A DNA stretch of 41,083 bases from Prevotella sp. (GTDB lineage: Bacteria > Bacteroidota > Bacteroidia > Bacteroidales > Bacteroidaceae): positions 1 to 41,083 of the forward strand of contig JAEEPZ010000024.1 in the NCBI GenBank assembly GCA_016285055.1. The letters are read 5' to 3'. Positions 34,916 through 41,083 of this stretch are shown in pieces; within the stretch, counting starts at the first letter, position 1, and every line of letters begins with the position of its first letter. The notes below the pieces were generated by a model. The model was given only the letters and a program-made list of their open reading frames with translations. It did not search any database and was not told where the DNA came from. The position numbers and the translations under genes were made by a program.

Positions 34916-34971
34916 CCCACCCCACCCCGCCCCTGGCGGGGGGAGAGGCGGAGACCCCTCCCCTTACAGGC
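34916..34971. repeat. G/C-rich palindromic repeat between convergent genes
   Basis: CCCCGCCCCTGGCGGGGGG can fold, and CCCCTCCCCTTACAGG repeats part of the element near 33030. It probably doubles as a terminator. The minus-strand GNAT stop codon (34964-34966) lies inside the repeated motif. Confidence 0.6.
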
Positions 34972-35455
34972 GTTGATATGCTAATCTTTCGTCACCGTTG
35001 GCAAGATAGATGATGCCGCAAGCAGTGAATCCGTACTTGCTGATGCAATGTTGCATGATGGTGTTGTCACGATGGGTGTCTATTCGTATATTCCTGTCAG
35101 CAACAAAGCAGTAGTCCATGATGTCACTGAATATGTTGTGTGCGTCAGGATAGCTGGCAATGCGGTGAACGACATGATAAGGCAGCACATCGTCAAGCCA
35201 CTCCCCTTCATATATCTTGGCATAGGTGGGCTCCGGGGAAGGCAGGAAAGCGAAGTAAGCCACTATCCTTCCGCCATCTTCTACGACAAATCCTCCTTCT
35301 TTCTCAACATCAGACAGGATCACATCCTCTGAGGGATAGCCTTCAGTCCATTGGTGCATGTTGCCAGATGCCCGCATGATTGCCTTTGCAGCATCCATGA
35401 CCTGCATGATAGCGGACAAGTCGCTTGGCTTGGCTTTTCTAATCACTCTGTTCAT
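34964..35455 (-). CDS. GNAT-family N-acetyltransferase
   Basis: A 163-aa acetyl-CoA-dependent acetyltransferase; substrate unknown. Segments fitting the fold are MNRVIRKAKPSDLSAIMQVM, GFVVEDGGRIVAYFAFLPSP, IRIDTHRDNTIMQHCISKYG and FTACGIIYLANGDERLAYQR. The start at 35455 is preferred to 35476. The final Leu and stop are encoded within a palindromic repeat, suggesting the original C terminus was altered slightly. It follows ettA on the same strand after 49 bases and may be cotranscribed. Confidence 0.85.
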   Translation of the reverse strand: MNRVIRKAKPSDLSAIMQVMDAAKAIMRASGNMHQWTEGYPSEDVILSDVEKEGGFVVEDGGRIVAYFAFLPSPEPTYAKIYEGEWLDDVLPYHVVHRIASYPDAHNIFSDIMDYCFVADRNIRIDTHRDNTIMQHCISKYGFTACGIIYLANGDERLAYQRL

Positions 35456-35504
35456 GCTTTTCCCTGTTAGGTGCATTGCGGAGAGTAAGGCTACGGATGA
35501 AGCC

Positions 35505-37202
35505 TTATTCCTCCATCAGCTTACGATAGCGGGCCCGCTTCGGCTCTTCTATGCCCAGTCGCTGGGCCTTGTTCGCCTCATAATCGGAGAAATTGCCGTC
35601 GAAGAAGAATACATGGCCATCGCCTTCGAAAGCCAGGATATGTGTGCAGATGCGGTCGAGGAACCATCGGTCGTGGCTGATGACGACGGCACAGCCGGCG
35701 AAGGCCTCTAAGCCCTCTTCCAAGGCACGGAGCGTGTTCACGTCAATGTCGTTGGTCGGCTCGTCGAGCAAGAGCACGTTGCCCTCTTGCTTCAGCGCCA
35801 AGGCCAACTGCAGACGGTTGCGCTCGCCGCCGCTGAGCACGCCGCATTTCTTTTCCTGATCTACACCGCTGAAATTGAAACGGCTGAGGTAGGCCCGTGC
35901 GTTGAGCTCGCGGCCGCCGAGGCGCAGCGTCTCGTTGCCCTGCGACACCACCTGATAGACGCTCTTCGTGGGGTCGATGTCCTTGTGCTGCTGGTCTACG
36001 TAGGCCAGTCGCACCGTCTCGCCCACCGAGAAGGTGCCGGCATCGGGCTGCTCCAGGCCCATGATGAGGCGGAACAGCGTGGTCTTGCCCGCACCGTTGG
36101 GGCCTATGACGCCGACGATGCCATTGGGCGGCAGCACGAAGTTCAGGTCGGTGAACAGCACCTTGTCGCCAAAAGCCTTGGCCACTCCCGATGCCTCGAT
36201 GACCTTGTTGCCCAGACGCGGACCGTTGGGGATGAATATTTCGAGTTTCTCCTCCTTCTGCTTCTGCTCCTCGTTCAGCATCAGCTCATACGAGTTGAGG
36301 CGTGCCTTGCCCTTGGCCTGTCGTGCCTTGGGCGCCATGCGCACCCACTCCAGCTCGCGTTCCAGGGTCTTGCGGCGCTTCGATGCCTGCTTCTCCTCCT
36401 GCGCCAGGCGCTGGCTCTTCTGCTCCAGCCACGACGAGTAGTTGCCCTTCCAGGGGATGCCCTCGCCCCGGTCGAGCTCCAGGATCCACTCGGCCACGTC
36501 GTCGAGGAAATAGCGGTCGTGTGTGACGGCGATGACCGTGCCCTCATACTGCTGCAGGTGCTGCTCCAGCCAGTCTATCGACTCGGCATCCAGGTGGTTG
36601 GTGGGCTCGTCGAGTAGCAGCACGTCGGGCTTTTGCAGCAGCAGCCGGCAGAGAGCCACGCGGCGGCGCTCACCGCCCGAGAGGTTGGTGACGCTCCAGT
36701 CGCCCGGCGGACAGCGCAGGGCCGCCATGGCGCGGTCCAGCTTCGAGTCCATGTTCCACGCATCGGTGGCGTCGATGATGTCCTGCAGCTCGGCCTGGCG
36801 CTGCATCAGCTTGTCCATCTTGTCGGCGTCTTCATAATACTCGGGCAGGCCGAACTTCACGTTGATGTCGTCGTATTCGGCCAGCGCGTCGTACACGTGT
36901 TGCACGCCCTCCATCACGTTCTCCTTCACCGTCTTCGTATCGTCGAGGGGCGGATCCTGCGGCAGATAGCCCACGGTGTAGCCCGGTGCCCACACCACGT
37001 TGCCCTGATACTGCTGTTCCAGTCCGGCGATGATTTTCATCAGCGTCGATTTACCCGCGCCGTTCAGGCCGATAATGCCTATCTTCGCGCCGTAGAAGAA
37101 CGAGAGGTAGATGTTTTTGAGCACTTGTTTCTGATTCTGCTGGATGGTCTTGCTCACTCCTACCATCGAGAAGATAACTTTCTTGTCGTCGACTGTTGCC
37201 AT
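35505..37202 (-). CDS. ettA: ABC-F translation factor EttA
   Basis: A 565-aa soluble twin-ATPase of the ABC-F family, energy-dependent translational throttle protein, which binds the ribosomal E site. Two cassettes: Walker A GLNGAGKST with LSGGERRRVALCRLL, and GPNGAGKTT with LSGGERNRLQLALALK; each has an LLLDEPTN Walker B. The arm and linker regions characteristic of EttA lie between (KRRKTLERELEWVRMAPKAR, QAKGKARLNSYE). Length equals the family norm. No TAnnTTTG promoter was seen; the region upstream is a tandem repeat array. Confidence 0.95.
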   Translation of the reverse strand: MATVDDKKVIFSMVGVSKTIQQNQKQVLKNIYLSFFYGAKIGIIGLNGAGKSTLMKIIAGLEQQYQGNVVWAPGYTVGYLPQDPPLDDTKTVKENVMEGVQHVYDALAEYDDINVKFGLPEYYEDADKMDKLMQRQAELQDIIDATDAWNMDSKLDRAMAALRCPPGDWSVTNLSGGERRRVALCRLLLQKPDVLLLDEPTNHLDAESIDWLEQHLQQYEGTVIAVTHDRYFLDDVAEWILELDRGEGIPWKGNYSSWLEQKSQRLAQEEKQASKRRKTLERELEWVRMAPKARQAKGKARLNSYELMLNEEQKQKEEKLEIFIPNGPRLGNKVIEASGVAKAFGDKVLFTDLNFVLPPNGIVGVIGPNGAGKTTLFRLIMGLEQPDAGTFSVGETVRLAYVDQQHKDIDPTKSVYQVVSQGNETLRLGGRELNARAYLSRFNFSGVDQEKKCGVLSGGERNRLQLALALKQEGNVLLLDEPTNDIDVNTLRALEEGLEAFAGCAVVISHDRWFLDRICTHILAFEGDGHVFFFDGNFSDYEANKAQRLGIEEPKRARYRKLMEE

Positions 37203-37231
37203 AGCTATACGGTTTTAAATGATTGTTAATG

Positions 37232-37600
37232 TTTTTCTGTCTGCGACGCAACGCGAATACGCGCAAATGTCTCGTGAATGGTTCGTAATTATCTGTCTGC
37301 GACGCAACGCGAATATACGTAAATGTCTCGCGAATGGTTCGTGAATTTTTTCTGTCTGCGACGCTACACGAATATACACGAATGAACACGAATGATTCAT
37401 AAATTTTTAAGCAATGATATAGCAGTTGACCCTTTGCAGAAAGGATTCATGCGCAGCCATCCCCTCTTGAACCCTCCCCTTGAAGGGAGGGGATGGCTGC
37501 GCATGAATAGGTCAACTGCTATATCATTGCCAATTTTTATATTTATCTGTCTGCGACGCAACGCGAATATACGCAAATGTCTCGCGAATGGTTCGTGATT
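37232..37600. repeat. Tandem repeat array upstream of ettA
   Basis: Four copies of a unit of about 56-59 bases begin at about 37236, 37292, 37351 and 37546 with TCTGTCTGCGACGC, followed by a segment resembling CGAATATACGCAAATGTCTC and ending GCGAATGGTTCGTGAAT. The third copy is divergent (CTACACGAATATACACG). The array is interrupted at 37411-37530 by a hairpin element. It occupies the whole ettA-xylosidase gap, with no gene. Confidence 0.8.
37411..37530. mobile_element. Hairpin (MITE-like) element with apparent target duplication
   Basis: The 120 bases form a long inverted repeat. The left end GCAATGATATAGCAGTTGAC and the inner part ATTCATGCGCAGCCATCCCC pair with GGGGATGGCTGCGCATGAAT and GTCAACTGCTATATCATTGC on the right; the left arm has an extra 13 bases (CTTTGCAGAAAGG). 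AATTTTTA flanks it on both sides (37402-37409 and 37532-37539), as expected for an 8-bp target duplication. No protein is encoded, so any transposase would act in trans. Confidence 0.7.
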
Positions 37601-37643
37601 TTTTATTATTTACGACTATTCTTGCATCCCTTCGGTAGCGTCT

Positions 37644-37662
37644 TTAACTCCTTTAACTCCAA
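37644..37662 (-). repeat. Short intergenic repeat (copy of 13331-13350)
   Basis: The reverse complement reads TTGGAGTTAAAGGAGTTAA, identical over 19 bases to the copy after the third M64 gene. Here it lies just downstream of the xylosidase stop. Confidence 0.6.
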
Positions 37663-37685
37663 ATCTTGCGAAAGTTGATACTGTC

Positions 37686-40259
37686 TTACAGGTTGACGGT
37701 CAGTTTCTTCAGGTCTTTGTCCATCGAGCTGGTGCCGTACATGATTTCGTATTGTCCGGGCTTGGTGCGCATGGTGTTGGTGGCGTCGTCCCAGAACTCG
37801 AAAGACTTTGGCGTAAGCGTGAAGGTGACAGCACTTTCGGCTCCTGCCGACAGGTCGATGCGCCGGAAAGCACGGAGCGACTTCAGCGGACCTTCCTTGT
37901 CGGCGACGTTGCGGATGTAGAGCTGCACGGTCTCAGCACCTTTGCAGCTGCCAGTATTCCTGACGGGGATGGTCACCGCATAGTTCTCACCCTGTTTCAC
38001 CGTCTTCGCCTCGCCCAGCTCGAAGGTGGTGTAGCTGAGGCCGTAGCCGAAGGGGAAGAGGGCATCGTTGAAGTAGCGGTAGGTGCGGCCCTTCATCGAG
38101 TAGTCCTCATAGTCGGGCAGCTGGCTGCTGGTCTTGTAGAACGTGACGGGCAGCTTGCCACTGGGGTTGCAGTCGCCGAAGAGGACGTCGGCCACAGCGG
38201 TGCCGCCCTCCTGGCCGGGGTACCATGCCTGGACGATGGCGTCGCAGATGTCGGCCTCGGGCTGCAGGGCGATGCACGAGCCGGAGCAGTTGACGAAGAT
38301 GATGGTCTTGCCGGCCTCCTTCAGCGCCTTGAGGAAGTTGCGCTGCACGGCAGGCAGCTCGATGTGTGTGCGGTCGCCGCCCTTGAAGCCGTCGATGTCG
38401 ACAGGCATCTCCTCGCCCTCAAGGGCTGACGAGATGCCACCGACGAAGATGACCTTGTCGATGCCCTTCAGCTGACTGATGATCTGCTGGTAGTCGATGG
38501 GGTGCTCCTTGGCCACATTAATCTTCAGGTTGGCGTTGTAGGTCTGGATATGCGAGAAGCGCACCTCAATGTTGTAGCTCTTGCCGGCCTCGGCCTGAAT
38601 GGCCACACGGTTGGGCGTGGTGCGCCAGATGTGATGGCGGAACTTCTGCTGGCCGTCGATGTACAGCTCGAAGTGTCCGCAGCCGTCTACGTTCACCACA
38701 TATTCACCGGCCTCTTTGGGGGTGAACACCGTCTCGTACTTGGCCGAGAAGTCCTCCAACTGTACGCCGGGGGCGAAGTTGTGCATACCGAAGGTGGTGA
38801 CGGCCAGCGGCTGGGTGTAGTATTGCGTGGTGACAGGCTTGCCCTCCATGCGGCGGTTGTTCCAGAAGGTGCCCTTCATGCCTTTCTTGCCTTCGAAGGC
38901 GCAGTCGGAGGCGAGGAGGCTCTCCATCACCCGGTCGTAGGTCAGGTCGCAGCCGGCGTGGTAGAAGAGTTTCTTCTGTTTCGCCTTGATGCCGTCGAGG
39001 ATGGTGACGGTGTGATTGGGCGTGCCGTTGTAGTTGCCCCACATCATCGGCTCGTTGTCGGCATTGGGGCCTATGACGGCTATCTTCTCCTTGTTCTTCT
39101 GCAGCGGCAGCACATGGTCTTTGTTCTGCAGCAGCACAATGGTCTGGCGGGCCATGTCGAGGGCTATCTGCCGATGCTCCTTCGAGTCCATGGCCGAGTA
39201 GGGTATCTTCGACCACTCCACCAGCGAGGCATCGTCCATCTCGCCCAGGTCAAACCGTCCTTCCAGCAGGCGTACGACGTGTTTGTCTACCTCCGCCTCG
39301 GTGATGAATCCGCGCTTCACGGCCTCGGGTATGCTGCGGTAGGCATAGCCGTAGCCGCACTCCACGTCGGTGCCGGCGATGGTGGCCTTGGCCGAGGCGT
39401 GGACAGGGGTGGAAGAAGACTTGTGCGACTCGTAGAAGTCGGAGACGGCACCGCAGTCGCTGACCACGAGGTACTGGAATCCCCACTCGTCGCGCAGGAT
39501 GGTCTGCAGCAGGCGCTGTGAGCCGCAGCAGGGGTCGTCGTCGAGGCGCTGGTAGGCACACATCACCTCGCGTACTTTGCCCTCCTGCACACAAGCCTGG
39601 AAAGCGGGCATATAGGTCTCCCACATGTCGCGCGGCGACACATTGGTGAGGTTGGCGCTGTGGCGTGTGTACTCAGGGCCGCTGTGCACGGCATAGTGCT
39701 TGGCGCAGGCCCACAGCTTGCGGTACTTCGTGTCCTCTGGCCCCTGCAGGCCCTTCACCACCTGCACGCCCATCACCGACGTCAGGTAGGGGTCTTCGCC
39801 GTAGGTCTCCTGGCCGCGGCCCCAGCGCGGGTCACGGAAGATGTTCACGTTGGGCGTCCACACCGAGAGGCTGTGAAACTTCTCGTCCTCGCCGCTGCCG
39901 CGATACATGCGCTCGTTGTACTGGGCACGGAACTCGGTGCTGGCAGCGTCGAACACCTTGAAGAGCAAGTCGGGATTGAACGACGAGGCCATGGCTATCG
40001 GCTCGGGGAAGACGGTCACGTTGCCCATGTTCGCAGCCCCGTGCAGGGCCTCGCTCCACCAGAAGAACTTCTTGATGCCGAGGCGGGGAATGGCAGGGCT
40101 CTCGTCGAGCATCAGCTGTGCTTTCTCCTCAAGCGTTAAACGACTGCAGAGGTCCTGGGCGCGCTCGCGGGCACTCAGCTCCGGATTCTGATAAGGCAGA
40201 CGCTGAGCGGCGGCAAACAGCGTCAAACCGCAAAAGATTAAGGTAGCAATGATTCTCAT
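37686..40259 (-). CDS. GH3 beta-xylosidase/beta-glucosidase with PA14 domain
   Basis: An 857-aa exported glycosidase that removes terminal sugars from oligosaccharides, probably xylo-oligosaccharides given its likeness to Prevotella Xyl3-type enzymes. The signal peptide is MRIIATLIFCGLTLFAAAQ. The GH3 barrel includes RDPRWGRGQETYGEDPYL and KHYAVHSGPEYTRH, with the nucleophile Asp268 in VVSDCGAVSDF. A PA14 domain (about 455-605, HFELYIDGQQKF) is inserted in the second GH3 domain, and a fibronectin-III-like domain closes the protein. Length and order are those of this GH3 subgroup. A clear promoter lies upstream. Substrate preference is inferred. Confidence 0.92.
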   Translation of the reverse strand: MRIIATLIFCGLTLFAAAQRLPYQNPELSARERAQDLCSRLTLEEKAQLMLDESPAIPRLGIKKFFWWSEALHGAANMGNVTVFPEPIAMASSFNPDLLFKVFDAASTEFRAQYNERMYRGSGEDEKFHSLSVWTPNVNIFRDPRWGRGQETYGEDPYLTSVMGVQVVKGLQGPEDTKYRKLWACAKHYAVHSGPEYTRHSANLTNVSPRDMWETYMPAFQACVQEGKVREVMCAYQRLDDDPCCGSQRLLQTILRDEWGFQYLVVSDCGAVSDFYESHKSSSTPVHASAKATIAGTDVECGYGYAYRSIPEAVKRGFITEAEVDKHVVRLLEGRFDLGEMDDASLVEWSKIPYSAMDSKEHRQIALDMARQTIVLLQNKDHVLPLQKNKEKIAVIGPNADNEPMMWGNYNGTPNHTVTILDGIKAKQKKLFYHAGCDLTYDRVMESLLASDCAFEGKKGMKGTFWNNRRMEGKPVTTQYYTQPLAVTTFGMHNFAPGVQLEDFSAKYETVFTPKEAGEYVVNVDGCGHFELYIDGQQKFRHHIWRTTPNRVAIQAEAGKSYNIEVRFSHIQTYNANLKINVAKEHPIDYQQIISQLKGIDKVIFVGGISSALEGEEMPVDIDGFKGGDRTHIELPAVQRNFLKALKEAGKTIIFVNCSGSCIALQPEADICDAIVQAWYPGQEGGTAVADVLFGDCNPSGKLPVTFYKTSSQLPDYEDYSMKGRTYRYFNDALFPFGYGLSYTTFELGEAKTVKQGENYAVTIPVRNTGSCKGAETVQLYIRNVADKEGPLKSLRAFRRIDLSAGAESAVTFTLTPKSFEFWDDATNTMRTKPGQYEIMYGTSSMDKDLKKLTVNL

Positions 40260-40286
40260 GGCGTCAATGATTTAATATGTTGGCTG

Positions 40287-40317
40287 CAAAGGTAAGGAAA
40301 CTATCTGAATTGACAAA
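40287..40317 (-). promoter_or_regulatory. Promoter of the GH3 gene
   Basis: TACCTTTG (minus, 40287-40294) with TTTG (40314-40317) 19 bases upstream, about 28 bases before the ATG. A good match to the Bacteroidetes consensus. Confidence 0.8.
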
Positions 40318-40369
40318 ACAAATCATCAAAAATGATGATTCGCGATTAGATGATTGTAAAGATTTTTTC

Positions 40370-40630
40370 GTGCTGTACGGATGGAATTATGACATAGTTA
40401 CGGCGCGAAATAGGTCAGTTTGTTAGCCGAGTTCGGTCGACCCTTCAGGGCTGTTCAACCCAATCCCTGCTAATAGGTCGGTGCGCAGTAAAAGTCCCGA
40501 CGACAGACCCTGCGCATCGGTTCCGTCGTCCCTTCGGGACTCATTGTGTTGTCAACCATTAGCAGGGGCGATGCCCCTGCCTGGACGATTGGTGCTCACC
40601 ATCGTCTTCCGTCGTCCCTTCGGGACTTTT
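40370..40630. repeat. Repeat element R1, copy 2
   Basis: This stretch matches the reverse complement of 1628-1870, including CGGATGGAAT with GACATAGTTA, CCCTGCTAATAGGTCGG, CCAGGCAGGGGC (in inverted context) and two copies of CGTCCCTTCGGGACT. It differs by several rearranged segments, so the two copies are related but not identical. No gene is present. Confidence 0.75.
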
Positions 40631-40722
40631 TGCCGCTCCTTGCCCGCCGCGTAGCTCAATGCGCACCCCAGCCCCTCCCCTAGGGGGAATCCTGCAGTTT
40701 CAAGGCAACATGGGCTTTAAAA

Positions 40723-40819
40723 GTTTCCTGCCGAGAAACCATCGGTTTCTCGGCAGGAAACCAAAGGTTTCTCGGCAGGAAACTTCGGATGTTTCCGTGC
40801 TGTGCGGATGTTTCCGTGC
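40723..40819. repeat. Triplicated 18-mer forming a hairpin, plus 19-base tandem repeat
   Basis: GTTTCCTGCCGAGAAACC (40723-40740) pairs with GGTTTCTCGGCAGGAAAC at 40744-40761 across a 3-base loop; a third copy of the latter lies at 40766-40783. Then CGGATGTTTCCGTGCTGTG occurs twice in tandem before R2 begins. Confidence 0.8.
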
Positions 40820-40962
40820 TGTGCGGATGGAATAAGACATAGTTACGTCGCAAATCATGTGAGTTGATGGTTGAATATATTCGATAGTCAAAGGCTTGAG
40901 GTAGCCCTATTCTCCCCCTTGCAAAGGGGGAGTTAGAGGGGGATTCATCTGCGCATAGGTGA
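40820..40962. repeat. Repeat element R2, copy 2
   Basis: Direct repeat of 14301-14443. Near-perfect identity from TTCGATAGTCAAAGGCTTGA through CCCCCTTGCAAAGGGGG to CATCTGCGCATAGG. The second half of the long palindrome found in copy 1 is absent here. Confidence 0.8.
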
Positions 40963-41011
40963 ATCGTAAGCGTCTCCGTTTTTCCGCATTGTAGCATTGC
41001 TCGAAAGTTGC

Positions 41012-41019
41012 TACCTTTG
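41012..41019 (+). promoter_or_regulatory. Promoter -7 element of the last gene
   Basis: TACCTTTG lies 25 bases before the ATG at 41045. Confidence 0.6.
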
Positions 41020-41044
41020 CACCCATGTATCAAAAGTATAAATT

Positions 41045-41083
41045 ATGGATGCAAAGAAAGATTATAGTCATGTGATCAGCGGC
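41045..41083 (+). CDS. Start of an unidentified gene (runs off the window)
   Basis: Thirteen codons, MDAKKDYSHVISG, follow a good promoter element and stay open to the window end. Too short to assign. An upstream ATG at 41024 in another frame stops after 16 codons. Confidence 0.4.
   Translation, partial: MDAKKDYSHVISG

Noticed and set aside
37232..37600. Array upstream of ettA considered as CRISPR
   Set aside because: Units are 56-59 bases and repeated over their full length, with no unique spacers and no cas genes nearby.
38502..39521. 339-codon plus-strand open frame inside the GH3 gene
   Set aside because: Shadow of the GH3 coding strand, which carries the catalytic motifs and a signal peptide.

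Overview
The window reads as chromosome of a Bacteroidales bacterium, most likely Prevotella or a close relative. The evidence is the recurrent TAnnTTTG promoter element in front of genes, the gene families (fimbrillin-like lipoproteins, BACON domains, BspA-type leucine-rich repeats, a GH3 xylosidase with a PA14 insert), the rsfS-ftsH-cdsA order, and many G/C-rich palindromic intergenic repeats. No CRISPR array, rRNA, prophage or intact transposase was seen.

Layout. 1-234: 5' end of dnaG (minus). 308-1624: a truncated two-domain SGNH/rhamnogalacturonan-acetylesterase-like gene, cut by a repeat element (R1). 1990-14247: an operon-like run of five lipoprotein genes. Three are very large and share the order fimbrillin-like domain, BspA-like repeats, BACON domain, M64 peptidase; the first has lost its metal-site histidines. 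The other two carry only the fimbrillin-like domain. 14301-14480: repeat R2. 14691-18580: tRNA-Gln (minus), rsfS, ftsH, cdsA, tRNA-Leu and tRNA-Val. 18881-19375: a GIY-YIG-type gene broken by one in-frame TGA. 19396-26618: a strikingly AT-rich block with a 54-aa divergent gene, a 1301-aa TPR/STAND-like ATPase, a 607-aa second ATPase overlapping it, and a WYL-domain regulator. It looks like an acquired, possibly anti-phage, cassette and is the best candidate here for an undescribed system. 26693-29813: two unknown related proteins and a Pif1/RecD-like helicase. 29879-32795 (minus): a small membrane protein, a broken RecG-like/HATPase gene, an unknown protein and a DnaB-like ATPase. 33178-37202: a DIP1984-family protein, an unknown protein, a secreted thioredoxin-fold protein, a GNAT acetyltransferase (minus) and the ABC-F factor EttA (minus). 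37686-40259 (minus): GH3 beta-xylosidase. 40260-41083: repeats, then a promoter and the first 13 codons of a further gene.

How the parts relate. The lipoprotein operon predicts a set of surface-displayed proteins joined by a common fimbrillin-like module, two with intact peptidase sites and one without. The esterase remnant and the GH3 enzyme point to plant-polysaccharide use. Repeat elements shape the region: R1 occurs near both ends in opposite orientation, R2 occurs twice in the same orientation, a hairpin element with an 8-bp apparent target duplication sits inside a tandem array upstream of ettA, and palindromic repeats have been absorbed into coding sequence in at least two genes. All functional statements rest on motif recognition by eye; no database search was possible.
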